Shown one piece after another: positions 53,004-64,000 of a stretch of DNA of 64,000 nucleotides (the stretch's first letter is position 1; every line of letters begins with the position of its first letter). The notes beneath the pieces were generated by a model. That model saw only the letters and a program-made list of their open reading frames with translations. It was not told the origin of the DNA and ran no database searches. A program made the translations under genes and the position numbers. Source of the stretch: Oenanthe sinensis (Eukaryota > Streptophyta > Magnoliopsida > Apiales > Apiaceae); NCBI GenBank assembly GCA_028671895.1, contig JAPMAC010000221.1:7750001-7814000 (forward strand), written 5' to 3'.

Positions 53004-53742
53004 ACCTGTTGGGGTAGTCAGCCTCATTCTGTATTAAAAGAATTGTTTTGAACTGGAGTGAGGGTGACTCTTCCAATGGACTGTTCTGAAACCCTTGTAG
53101 TTGATCAGCAGTCAGCACTTGATTCAACACCAGCTGCAAGAATCTTGGATATAAACAGAAGTTCTCCATCTTGGCCTGGTTCTTCAGAATATCTATCATG
53201 ATCATCTTGCCAATATTTAGCCTGGACCCAGAAGCCACTGCAAAGCCAATCACTTTGTTGAACTGAGTGATTCCATGGAAGCCACCTATCTTTGGTGCAA
53301 AGCCGTGAGACAGGATGTTGAAAAACAAGTTTCACTCATTGGGTAGGTGATTCTTGTAAATCTTCTATGGAAGATTATTGTTCACTCTGGTGCAGTGCAG
53401 GAACATGAAGAAGTTGTCCAGATCTGCCTGTGATGGTTCGTCTTCAAAATTTTCAGAAGGCAGATGAATTGCTCGATTGATGTCGTTCTCAGTTATTCAC
53501 ACCTTTTGTCCTTGAATCTTACAAGTGAAGGTTGAGATGCCATCTGCAGATGTATCCTTTGCAGACCTGTAAACCTGTCTTAACAAATTTCTATTCAAAG
53601 GAACAGAGGTCGTTAGTGCGTACCGGACTATAGAATGTTCATTTAAAAACCTAGCCCAATTACCTAACTCCCCTGCTTCAGTCCAATTATCTATTAAGAT
53701 TGACAAATAATTAGTCTTTTTAATCTCAAAATGACCTTCCAA
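53004..53742 (-). pseudogene. ORF3 of element G, N-terminal part
   Basis: Starts at ATG 53742 (MEGHFEIKKTNYLSI) with WARFLNEHSIVRYAL, a TGA near 53498, a frame change near 53340, and then GGFHGITQFNKVIGFAVASG and LYPRFLQLVLNQVL near 53140. The last box aligns with YPRFLQMLINHL in F. It reads into the F target site at 53003 and resumes at 37785. Broken by at least two mutations. Confidence 0.75.
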
Positions 53743-55074
53743 TTAATTAAATTAATTAAAGTGAAAGGTAATTTTTAAGAATTAAAATTCCTAATTAAAA
53801 TTGAATCAATCAAGTAAATTATGAACTAAAAACTTAAAATTTAAAAATTACTTGGATTTTCATAAAATAAATATTGAATGGAATCCTAGTAATTTTAATC
53901 ACACTTTAAATTTAATCTAGAATTTTTAATCGATTTTAAAAATACTAAACCCTAGCCAAACTGTTCGATATATGCAAAAATAAGAATTTTTGAATCTTAA
54001 CCAACAAAGATGGGACCACTTGCAAATTGAAGATATGAAAGTGGGTTCCACAAATCTGATTTTAGATTTAAAAAAAAAAAAAGAGCAATATTTGGCCTTA
54101 GAAATGTTCGATTAAAGATTCAAATCTTTATTGCACTTCTGAGTTCTTAGCATTGTGTTTACAGGTGTATGTAATGCCACTAAATGAAATAAAATTGAAC
54201 AGGTATGAATTTATAGGCGCCACAAACATATAACAAAAATTTGTTAAGTGCTTATATTGCGCCTATACAGTGCTCACACTGTATAGGCGCCACGAAATTC
54301 CTGAGCGCAACAAAACTGGCTAGTCAACTTTTGTTGCGCCTCCACAGTGCATTTACTGTGTAGGCGCCACAAAATTCTCTATCGCCACAAACTTGGCAAC
54401 AAAAACTAAGTGGTTTGTTACGCCTCTACAGTGGTGACACTGTGTTAGCGCAACAAAACCCCACGGCACCACTTGATTGTCAATAAAAAAATGCGTACTT
54501 GTGATTTATTATGTTGCGCCTATACAGTTAAAACACTGTATAGGCGCCACTAAACACTTTGAGCGCCACAAAGTACTTACACAATTCAAGTGCCTAGATT
54601 TTGCTACAAATTAATAAATAATATTTATGAATAATTTGTATAATTAATCAATAATAATTAATTATCCATAAACGTTATTTCACAAAATATTTATTAATAA
54701 CAATAATAACATTAATTGTTAAAATTATTATCATAAATAAATTATGCTTCTTATTATTTTACTTTTATTTTAAATATAATAATAAATATAAATATTTATC
54801 CTTTTTATTTAAAATAATTTCAAATAATATTTAAATATATTAAGTGCTAAGAATTTATCATTTAAATAAAAGCACTTAAAATATTTTCTAAGATCAAAAT
54901 TAAATAAATACCAGATTAATAAAATTAGCAGGCATGCACAAGGTATTTATCTAATAATTAATCCTATTAACTGGAAAATAATTTGGTAAATAAATTCACA
55001 ATTCCTAAAAATATTAACATTAATTAACCAGTGAATTTATCAGCTTCAAATTGCAGTTTTTGATTACTAACTTA
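53743..55074 (-). other. Non-coding gap between pol and ORF3 of element G
   Basis: 1.33 kb. Centre holds the 38-bp hairpin modules; the rest is AT-rich with no ORF. An A12 run lies at about 54069-54081. Confidence 0.75.
54210..54575. repeat. Four 38-bp GGCGCC hairpin modules upstream of ORF3 in G
   Basis: Units at 54256-54293, 54333-54370, 54417-54454 and 54513-54550, all exactly 38 bp, spaced 77, 84 and 96 bp. Each has a left arm of the form GTTGCGCCTATACAG and a right arm CTGTATAGGCGCCAC (plus strand) around a loop that varies freely. Half units such as GAGCGCCACAAA lie between them. The arms match those in the LTRs of the same element. Confidence 0.95.
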
Positions 55075-58000
55075 TTAGTTAGTAGAATTTAACATACCAA
55101 GTTCACAAACTAGTCTAGTGAAAGTGATTTTATCCAGTGGTTTAGTGAAGATGTCTGCAATTTGCTGCTCTGTAGGTATAAAATATAACTCTACAGTACC
55201 ATTCATGACATGCTCTATAATGAAATGATACCTGATATCAATGTGCTTGGTCCTTGAATGTTGAACAAGATTGTTTGTGATGGCTATGACACTTGTGTTG
55301 TCACAGAATATTGGAATTTTGTTCAGCAACAGTCCATAGTCTTGAAGTTGGTTCCTTATCCACAGAATTTGTGCACAGCAACTTCCAACAGCAACATATT
55401 GAGCTTCAGTTGTTGACATTGCAACTAAGTGTTGCTTCTTGCTATACCAGGACACCAATCTTCTACCAAGGAATTGACAACTCCCTGATGTACTTTTTCT
55501 ATCAATCCTACACCCTGCATAATCAGAATCTGTATAGCCAACAAGGTCAAAACATGTATCTTTAGGGTACCAAATTCCAAGATTCAGACTTCCCTTAAGA
55601 TACCTAAATATTCGTTTAATAGCTATAAGATGTGATTCTTTAGGGTTAGACCAGAACCTAGCACACAAGCATGTAGAAAAAATAATATCTGGCATACTTG
55701 CAGTTAGGTAAAGTAATGAGCCGATCATACCTCTGTAGCTTGTGATATCTACCTTCTTATCAGGTTCATCTTGATCAAGCTTAGTGGCAGTTGCCATTAG
55801 AGTTTTAGCTGTTGATGCATCTTCAAAACCATACTTCTTCAAAAGATCTTTGATGTACTTGGTCTGGCAAATGAAGATTCCATCTTTCCTTTGGCTTACT
55901 TGGAGTCCAAGGAAGTAATTCATCTCTCTCATCATGCTCATTTCATACCTACTCTGCATTAGCTTAGCAAATCTACTACAAAACTGATCGTTAGTAAAAC
56001 CAAATATAATGTCATCCACATATACTTGTACTAATATCATGTCATTTTTATGCATTTTATGAAACAAAGTCTTATCTATGACACCTCTAGTGAAACCATT
56101 TTCAAGTAGGAATATAGATAGAGTGTCATACCATGTTTGAGGTGCTTTCTTTAGGCCATAGAGTGCCTTGAAGAAGAAGTATACAAAATCTATAAATTCT
56201 GGATCTTCAAACCCTAGGGGTTTTTCCACATACACTTCTTCTTCAAGCTCTCCATTCAGGAATGCACTCTTCACATCCATTTGATAAACTTTAAAGTTGG
56301 AATGTACTGCGAATGCCAGAAACATCCTGATAACTTCAAGCCTTGCCAATGGTGCATATGTTTCATCGTAATCTATTCTTTCTTCTTGAGAATAACCTTT
56401 AGCAACCAGTCTGGCTTTGTTCCTCGTAACAATTCCATCTTCATCCAGTTTATTTCTGAATACCCATTTTGTGCCAATTATAGACTTTTTATTTGGCCTG
56501 GGTACCAGCTTCCAAACTTTTTGTCTCTGAAACTGATTGAGTTCTTCTTGCATAGCTATTACCCAATCTGGATCTTCCAATGCTTCTTTCACTTTCTTTG
56601 GCTCTATTTCAGTGATAAAACCAGAGAATAAACATTCATTCTGAGAAGCACATCTAGTTTGAACTCCAACATCTAGATTTCCTAGAATCAACTCAAAGGG
56701 GTGATCTCTACTCCACACCCTATGTCTAGGCAGAAGTGTCATAGATGATTCATCTTGATTATCATTGACGTGCTGAGTCCTGCTAGTAGATCCTTCAGTT
56801 GCTCCCCCTAAGCTGCTGCTTGGTTGAGAATGATATTCCCTGCCACTACTAGTAGTTTCTGTGAATTTTCCACTGTTTCCACTACTAGGGTCAGAATCAT
56901 CATTTTTGATATTCTGATTTGGTACTTGTCTCTCTATTGCAGCTTCAGGTTCCATTTCACCTTCATCTGAGTTTAAGTTTTCAAACTGCAGAGTTTCAGT
57001 GTCGTCTGTTCTTTATAGAATATGGAGCTTGAGATCATCGAAAGTTACATTCATGTCTTCAATGACCTTCGTGTGTTCAATCACATAAACCTTGTACGTC
57101 TTAGATTCCAGATAGTAGCCAAGAAATATGCCTTTATGAGCCTTGGATTCGAACTTTCCTAGATGCTCATCATCTTTCAATACAAAGCACATTGCACCAA
57201 ACACATGAAAGTATTTCATTGTTGATTTCTTATTTTCCATTATCTCGTACAGAGTGTTATCATGATCTTTATTAATCAGGGTACGATTCTGAGTGTAGCA
57301 AGATGTGTTGACTGCTTCATCCCAATAGTATATAAGTAACTTAGCTTCATTTAGCATTGTTCTTGCTGCTTCAACCAAAGTTCTGTTCTTCCTTTCTACT
57401 ACTCCATTTTGTTGTGGAGTTATGGGCCCTGAGTATTGTCTTGAAATTCCTTTTTCAACGCAGAATTCATTCAGGGTTACATTTCTGAATTCTGTTCCAT
57501 TGTTAGACCTTATTTTTCTGACAGGCAAACCAGCTTCTACTTCTATCTTCTTTATGTGATCAATGATTGTTTGGGGGGCTTCATCCTTTGAGGCTAGAAA
57601 CAACACCCACGTGTTCTTGGAGTAGTCATCTACAATTACTAGTGCCTCCTTGACATAGACATGACATTTACTGGGCCAAATAAATCCATATGCAAAAGTT
57701 GCAGTGGTTCAGTAATGTCTGAAGAATCTTTGCTTCAGTGAGATGCTTTCTTTGTCTTCCCTTTTTCACATGCTTCACACAAACCTTCTTGACAGAATTC
57801 CATCTCAGGTAAGCCTCTAACCAATTCCCTCTTGACTAAAGAGTTCATTGCTTTAAAGTTTAGGTGTGCAAGTTTCTTGTGCCATAACCAATTGTCCTCT
57901 GTTGAAGCTTTGCTGTAGAAACATTGAGCTTCGCCTTTGCTTGTAAAGAATAAGCCAGCCACAAAAAGATTCCCCTTTCTTACTCCTTGAAGAGCAAGCT

Positions 58001-58313
58001 TCGCATCTTTCCTGTTTTGGATTGCACATCTTTCTTTTTCAAAAGTTACTTTGAAGCCCTTGTTAGTGAACTGACTGATACTTAGAAGGTTGTGTTTTAA
58101 TCCATCCATAAGAGATATATTTTCTATGATAACATTTCCAATTTCCATATTTCCATATCCCGTTGTGAATCCCTTGTTGTTATCTCCAAAGGTCATTATC
58201 GGGCCATCTTTCTCAATCACATCTGATAGCAGGGCCCTATCACCAGTCATATACCTTGAACAGCCACTGTCGAGAATCCACGTGATACGCTTGTTCTTTG
58301 TTATGCCCTGCAA
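55075..58313 (-). pseudogene. pol: Copia pol of element G, broken
   Basis: Begins after TGA-TTG-CAG-GGC at 58316-58305 with protease (LDSGCSRYMTGD). The integrase zinc finger reads H-X4-H...CEAC near 57890-57780. Stop or frameshift follows between 57735 and 57606, where part of the integrase with the first catalytic Asp is out of frame. Integrase resumes at 57606 with SNNGTEF (second Asp replaced by Asn) and NGVVERKNR. A stop near 57013 separates RT. From 56955 to 55075 there is a 626-codon open piece: linker SSSLGGATEGS, RT with YVDD near 56010, RNase H (SDYAGC, STTEAQYVA with Glu retained) and the C-terminus GELGMLNSTN. RT/RNase H could be intact, but the polyprotein is not. Confidence 0.92.
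56802..56809 (-). other. Internal polypurine-like AGGGGGAG in pol of G
   Basis: In the integrase-RT linker; the surrounding bases (TTAGGGGGAGCAACTGAAGG on the minus strand) are close to those in D at 25383-25415. Confidence 0.5.
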
Positions 58314-58318
58314 TCACA
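58308..58318 (-). other. Conserved gag-pol boundary 11-mer TGTGATTGCAG (element G)
   Basis: Identical to F and D. As in F it is preceded by a gag-frame TAA at the same distance and includes the TGA that closes the pol frame upstream. Confidence 0.6.
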
Positions 58319-58342
58319 TATTGATTACTTTTTCTTTGGAAC

Positions 58343-60662
58343 CTAAATTTGATTGGGTCCAAGAGGCTTAGATAAGTAAACAGATTTAGCTGCAGAAATT
58401 TTCGGGTCCTTATCTTTCTCATCGACTATGCCCTTGCCCTTTGGTTTAGCCTTGACATGAATGTCTTTAGGCTTAGGGACAGGGGCTTCCTTCCTAGACT
58501 TAGAAGGACTAGCAGTCTTTGCCCTAACATGCTTTCTATTCATGTTCACATCTGTATTCATGCAAGTACTGGATGATGAATTCATTAAGTTTATGTATGC
58601 ATACATGATGTTGAAAGCACATGGCATACATCCTACTTTACCACATGGTTGATGAGGGATAGACATGGCAGGCATGGCAGGCGCATTAGGAGTTTCTTCT
58701 TTTACTACTTTTATCTTTTTGCATGCATGCGTAAGATGACCAGTAGAATTACAATTATTAAAACTTTCCTAGTTACTTTGGGAGAATAGGCATAATTATT
58801 TTTCTTGTTAACCCCTATCTTGCCATTTCTGTTAGCTTTCTTCTTTTCATCCTTGTTGCCTAAATTACTTTTAATCTGTTCCTTAGGTTCTACAATTTTT
58901 ACAGATTTCTTAGGCAACTCCTCTTTACTTACTTCCTCTTTCTTTTGATCTTCAGCAAAAATTTCTTCTTTCATTAACATTTGTTCTTCATCTAGGGGTT
59001 CGAAGACAAACTTCTTGTATAGGGGCTTAGCAACATTTTTTAACACATGTGGAATATCTTGCTTCACAGGACTTTCCTCAGCAATTGATTCCACATGTCT
59101 CTTTCCTTCCTTTTTATCATAGTCAAATCCTATTCCTATTTTCTGACCTATGACTTGTTTATCTATTGCCTCCTTAACAAGATTAGCAGATTTCTTATAA
59201 GCCTGAAGTTTTATCTCTAACTCAGAAATTTTATTCCTAAGCACAGTTTCTACTTCCTAGTTGCATTTGTCTCTATTCTGTAGATATTCTATCTTCTGTT
59301 TCAGATCTTCTAAGTTAACACATGCAAGCTCTAGTTCTTCATTTCTAGCTTCTAGCATTTTATTCTTTAGAACTAGTTTAGCATTTTCTTCTTCAGATGC
59401 TAGCATGCTTGTGTGAATGTTAAACATATCTACACTAAGATCTTCTAAGGTTTTCTTATAATCAGAATTAGACATATCAACTGTGGAAAGAAATGATACC
59501 TTGGATGACTGAGGTGATGCCTCTAAAGAGTCTGCCATTAGTGCAACATTTCCATATGTCTCCTCTTCATCGTTGTCTGATTCATCCCAGCTCTTTCCCT
59601 CGACTATATAAGCTCTACCCTGATGCTTCTTTACCAGTGCATTATACTTTTGCTTAAGTTCATCATACGACTCCTTTCTTTACCAGCTCTACTTGAGTTA
59701 CTCTTGAATTTGTACTTAGGGTTCCTCCTAAACCTGAGGTTCTTGAACTTTCATGCCATATAGGCCATTGTCTTGTTTTCTAAGTGTTCAAATTCTTCCA
59801 TTAAGTAGAAGTCATCTTTATCACCTGCTTGAGCATTCTCTGAAATTTCAGCTTCTAGAATCTCTTCTATCTCAACAACATGCTTTACTGAGCTGGTCTC
59901 TATTACAGCTAAATCCTTGGCTACAAGTGTTGTAGTCCTTAACAGTACTGTATTCTTATTGTCCATTATACCTGACCCATAAATGATTTGTCTCTGCTCT
60001 TTCTCCATTTCATGAGTCTTGAGCTTCCCATATAGAATTTTAATGGACATGTCATTTATGTCACTTCTCTCTCTGATGGCAGAGATTTTGTGTTCCAAGT
60101 GTGCTGGTAGTGTCAACATGAATTTCCTTTTGATCTCCCTACGTGAATAGGCCTTTCCATGCAGTGATAAGTCATTTAACAATTTATTATATCTCTCAAA
60201 GACTTGAGTGATACTTTTTCATAGTAGTGACTTGAACGCTTCATACTGGGATGTAAGAATATCCAGCCCGTTCTCCTTCACTTCTGTTGTACCTTCCATT
60301 AGCAGATCAATCGTATCCCACATTTGTTTGGCACTGGTGCAATTAATCACTTGATTCATCATTGTAGCGTTCAGTGAATCCATTAGGATACATTGAACAT
60401 GATTATCCCATGCAACTCAATCTTTGTCAATGTCAGTGTACTCTGAAGGCTCTTTTGGGGTAAATCCTTGATGAATCCATTCACCGTCATCTGAGACTGT
60501 TTCTGGTGTCAGCTTCTGAGGTACATAGGGTCCATTTTCCAAAATTCCCATGTATTGAGAATTAGCTGATTTGATGAAAGTGGACATCTTCTTCTTCCAT
60601 AAAATGTATTCATTTTTATCAAAGGCTGGGATTTTGATGCTACTAAGTTTTTGGGTACTCAT
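58343..60662 (-). pseudogene. gag: Copia gag of element G, broken
   Basis: Starts ATG 60662 (MSTQKLSSIKIPAFDKNEY). Open pieces: 60662-60417, 60182-59751, 59538-59257, 59244-58711 and 58675-58343, separated by stops and frame changes (near 60415, 60210, 59750, 59255 and 58760). The first zinc knuckle is deleted: the basic stretch near 59700 runs straight into YDELKQKYNALVKKH. The second knuckle (HLTHACK near 58730) and the CGKVGCMPC cluster near 58645-58620 remain. The C-terminal Trp of the GPNQxW box is a stop (TAG) near 58350. Confidence 0.88.
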
Positions 60663-60934
60663 GGTTGTGAAAAATTTTAAATCTCAAGAAATAATTAATT
60701 TCTTAAAAATTAAAATCAATTCGAATAAAAATTAAATTTTGAAAAATAAAATTTTAATTCGAATTCTTGATGATTGATAGTCTTCTTAAAATTAGTGAAC
60801 TGAAAATCTTTGAAAAATTCGAAATTGAATTTTCTTTAAAAATAAAGAAATTTCAATATAAATTTTTCTAGATCTAAAAATGCACTTTTTCGAAAAACTA
60901 TTTTTGGATCTTGATTTGTAACTTCAATCAACAA
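60663..60934 (-). other. Leader of element G
   Basis: AT-rich, 270 bp, no motif array seen. Confidence 0.7.
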
Positions 60935-60946
60935 GCTCTGATACCA
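60935..60946 (-). other. Primer binding site of element G (initiator tRNA-Met)
   Basis: TGGTATCAGAGC on the minus strand, two bases inside the LTR border at 60949. Confidence 0.96.
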
Positions 60947-60948
60947 AT

Positions 60949-62225
60949 TGTTAGGTCCAAAATCATCATAGAAGGGGGGGTTGAATATGATGTGGTAGAT
61001 TTTTCATTATATTGAGGATTAAGTGTTTGTGTTCTTGAGATATTAAAAAGGCAGTAAATGAAACACAAAGATTCAGGGAAATAACAATGTATTATTAAAT
61101 CCCTGAAGTGCTACACTTCTAATCAAATGATTAGCTTCAATGGGTTCAATCAATGTTACAATTGAAGTATAGTTGAGTGATATAAATGTATGTCTTTAAT
61201 GGAGCTCCCGTCTGTATCTCTTTTGTTGATGATGAATGAATAATCTTCTACTCTGTCCATTTTGATTTAACCCATATATATTATGTAGACTTTTGGAAAT
61301 TGATTTCCACAAATGTACAAGTCCTTTGCTGCGCCTTGATCATGAAGAGTGGTGTATAGGTGCCACTAAAGCATTTGTTGCGCCTATATTAGTTTGTTGC
61401 GCCACCAGGTTGGTTTGTTGCACCTATACAGTGGTTCCCCAGTATAGGCGCCACAAATGCCTTAGAAACAATGCTTGCATTTTCCTTGCATCTTGGCTTG
61501 AGTTTAGTTGTGCCTGCACACTGGATGCAGTGTGTAGGTGCCACAAACCTTCCACCATAGCTTAAGTGGCACCACAACAAGTTTTGTTACGCCTGCACTC
61601 CCAATCCCTTGTGCAGGTTTCACAAACCATGACTTAGACTAATTTTGAGCTTCCAACTTTGTTTGTTGCGCCTAAGTAAAGTTTGTTGCGCTTCACACTA
61701 TGTTTCACCTTTGTAGGCACCACCAAATGTAGTTTTACTTGTCTTAATAAATATCTTCAATTCTTGAAGTAACAACTACTTGGATTTCACTCTTCTGGCT
61801 TGATCAACTGATTTTCTTCTGATTAATCAAGACAATTCTTTTCTTGTTGTGCTGACGCTTAGTGCACTGGTATGGTTCACAAACGACTAACACTGAAATG
61901 AATTCCCTTAATTTCTGTTCTGTTTCAGCTGATTAACTTTAGACTGTTCCATTGCTTCTGATCACTGAAACCCTTTAACAACTATACTTGAATCATTGCA
62001 CTATATTTAGTCTGAAATCTACTGAACACTTATTTGTTGCTGAGGCCTGAACATATTAATGAATTTCTCTCGCTGTCATTCAGTAAACCTTTCATTTTGA
62101 GTGTTCTGCAATGACGTATGTATGATTTCCGTTTGCATGTCCTTCTGGATTCCTGTGCTGCATATTAGCATTATTTATCTATCTTTGTTTCTTAGTTGAG
62201 TTATCGTTATCACTATTACATACTA
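60949..62225 (-). repeat. 5' LTR of element G, outer end deleted
   Basis: Matches the 3' LTR (32849-34166) up to CATACTA at 62225; the last 19 bp up to TTTACA are missing and no ACTTC target duplication follows. Terminal hairpin arms CATCATA (60964-60970) and TATGATG (60986-60992). The hairpin-module array is at about 61320-61710, including a 38-bp unit at 61417-61454. Confidence 0.92.
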
Positions 62226-64000
62226 CAAAATTCCTGGGAACGTCTTCAGTAAAACATAGAACATAGCTCAAGTAATGTTCTCCCCCTGAGAATGTGATTC
62301 TTCTTCTTTTTCTTCTTCTCCCCTTTAGATGAACAATGGAAGTGTCAATTCTTTTTTGTAAATCCCACTTGGTTGAGGAATCCTCTACTAAAAACTCCTT
62401 TTAAGTATAGGATACAGTTTCTTGATTCTCCCATAAGGATAAGAAGATTCTTCTTTTTCCTGTCTAAATTCTCCCCCTAAGGATATTAACGTCTCCCCTA
62501 AGGATACGAAGATAAGACTTTCTCCTTTTTCTTGTCTACTAAATTATCCCCCTTAGTTGAGGAATCCTCCAATGGACCATAAATTTCTCATGACTTATCT
62601 TCCAAAAAAGATTCTCGTCTGTCATTGATTGGGAAAACATAGTAGCTTTTCTTTCAGAAGTAGCAAGTAGGAAGGGTAAGTGTTTGGTCTATGGTTTCCT
62701 TACTTCTACTATGTTCTGTTGGTGTTTACACTTAAGTGTCAAGCACTTTGAAGTGTTTGACTCTTTCTCTCCATATTCCTCACTCAAGTGTATCTCTCCC
62801 TCACATTCACTTAAGTGTGTCTCTCCCTTACTTTCACTCTGCATTTCAAATATAGCCTTCTATACCTGCAAGTGAAATCCGTCAATTCATTTATATTCTC
62901 ATCACCTGATTCTTTAGAATGAACTGAATCACTATCAAGTGAAGAATTGCCTCGTAGAGGTGTTCTTGATCTATCATACATAAGCACTATCTCAGCACTA
63001 GACTCAATTGCTTTTGCTAAATCACTGTCTAGTGGAGCCCCACCTCTTTGAGATGGATTATCCCAAGATTTTAAAATCTGTTAGGGAATCCTGCCTTGTT
63101 CTATCAAGGGGTTCCCTCACACCTTTTCCATAAACGGAAGGTGGACATTCCTTTTTAGGATCTGGAAATGTTCCTTCCAGGAGGGGCGACGTACTAGGCA
63201 ATGTAATGAATGGCAATTTAGAGCCTGCGTTTCCCTCGTAACCCGGTGACGAGAATTTTGTGTAAAATACCCTACTTGACTCATCCGAAGAATTCTTGCC
63301 AAGCAGTTGTCTCTCAAGCCCAGTTACATCTGAACAAGAGATCTCCCTTTCGGGATGCAGAAGATTAACTTATATTTGAGATAGATACCTTGGACAATGT
63401 AATGTATGGCTAATTAGAGTCTGTATCTCCTCTGAATGCCTATACATCTCACTGTGCATGCCCTGCAATGTGTTCCTAGAATTTATTTATTTAGGCTTAC
63501 CATCAGCGTGAGTGCCGGTGGTGTGCTTGACTCATCATAAGATGCTCTAGCTGATGAGCGAATTTTAATGGACTCACCCTGTTGAGAGAATGATTCCAGA
63601 GAAAGTTCAATTGCCTTTTCAGCTCTGCAGCCTTTTGAGAAGATGCAGATGAGCTTACAGTTACCTCAGTTATATACTACTTTTCTTCTCTGAAGGTAGA
63701 GCTGTGAGTGCACTTCTGACTTCATCCTTATTTGCGGCATCAAGTGTAGTTTCTCCCTTATCAACCTCTAACATACATGAGTTCCTTATATCTCCAAGGG
63801 TTAATATATGGAAGTGGATGAATTAGTATTTGGTACTAAGGCCTGGGTAAGATATTGATGGGTTTTCAACCTCTTGGCCAGCTTCTAAAGCCACTGGGGG
63901 CTAAATCGGACAGAGTCAACAAGATAAAAAGATAATCATATTATCATTCCAAAACATATTTTTCATCTCAGAGAGAAGGAAAAATATAATAAGAAATGGT
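62226..64000 (-). mobile_element. Element D', part 3: 3' internal region with ORF3 remnant
   Basis: In reverse it matches element D from about 30465 back to 28730 at roughly 80-85 percent, to the window edge. It includes three PPT-like runs (CTCCCCCT-type words at 62280, 62470 and 62547 on the plus strand). The ORF3 remnant contains LERQLLGKNSSDESS near 63310-63265, GTFPDPKKECPPSVYG near 63170-63125, and the SSARAS...ESSTPPALT block near 63560-63500. D' keeps about 300 bp (63180-63460) lost from D. All frames contain stops. Confidence 0.8.

Larger units (their letters stand above)
53004..62225 (-). mobile_element. Element G, part 2: 5' LTR, gag, pol and ORF3 N-terminus
   Basis: Minus-strand order: 5' LTR (62225-60949, outer 19 bp missing), primer site 60946-60935, leader, gag remnant, pol remnant, gap with hairpin-module array, ORF3 N-terminus to the F insertion. 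It is the continuation of 32849-37785. Confidence 0.92.

Noticed and set aside
54210..54575. Regularly spaced palindromic repeats resembling a CRISPR array
   Set aside because: Plant DNA inside a retrotransposon, no cas genes, variable loops within units and unequal spacing; the same units occur in LTRs.

Overview
The window is plant nuclear DNA made almost entirely of nested LTR retrotransposons of the Ty1/copia superfamily. I see no convincing host gene, rRNA, tRNA or CRISPR array. The evidence for a plant is copia gag/integrase/RT/RNase H coding regions, primer sites complementary to plant initiator tRNA-Met (TGGTATCAGAGC), AT-rich non-coding DNA and heavy nesting. Most elements look like Sireviruses: very long gag, pol in a separate frame, and a large third ORF (ORF3, the 'env-like' ORF) between pol and the 3' LTR. 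An angiosperm with a repeat-rich genome is likely, probably a eudicot, but the species cannot be read from the sequence.

Layout. (A) 1-2633, minus: the 5' LTR, primer site and an open gag of an element running off the left edge, inserted into (B). (B) 2634-9785, plus: 3' half of an older Sirevirus with broken pol, an ORF3 with a 448-codon open part, polypurine tract and 3' LTR. 9786-10141: possible small non-autonomous DNA transposon. (H) 10142-14517, minus: decayed short-LTR copia element of a different lineage. 14518-17859: unclassified AT-rich DNA with minisatellite arrays. (D') 17860-19215, 32589-32848 and 62226-64000, minus: one old Sirevirus split by two insertions. (D) 19216-32583, plus: complete by structure, with LTRs about 1% different and a TTGGC target duplication, but with ruined gag and pol. 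(G) 32849-37785 plus 53004-62225, minus: decayed Sirevirus inserted in D'. (F) 37786-52998, minus: a young Sirevirus inserted in the ORF3 of G, with two 1272-bp LTRs differing at about four sites, a GGTAT target duplication, intact gag and pol, and an ORF3 with one homopolymer frameshift.

Inferred order: D' first; then D and G into D'; then F into G. A entered B separately.

Points that go beyond ordinary retrotransposon annotation: (1) each family has its own short, mostly palindromic motif repeated in the LTR U3. In F and G the same family motif is repeated again in the gap just upstream of ORF3, and in F also in the leader upstream of gag. (2) All LTRs end with a C-rich loop closed by a stem whose bases differ between families yet stay paired. 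(3) The gag-pol boundary holds the same 11-mer, TGTGATTGCAG, in three diverged elements, right after a stop in the pol frame. (4) A PPT-like AGGGGGAG lies in the integrase-RT linker of four elements. One hypothesis that would link ORF3 to the arrays is that ORF3 encodes a family-specific DNA-binding protein rather than an envelope; this is inference.
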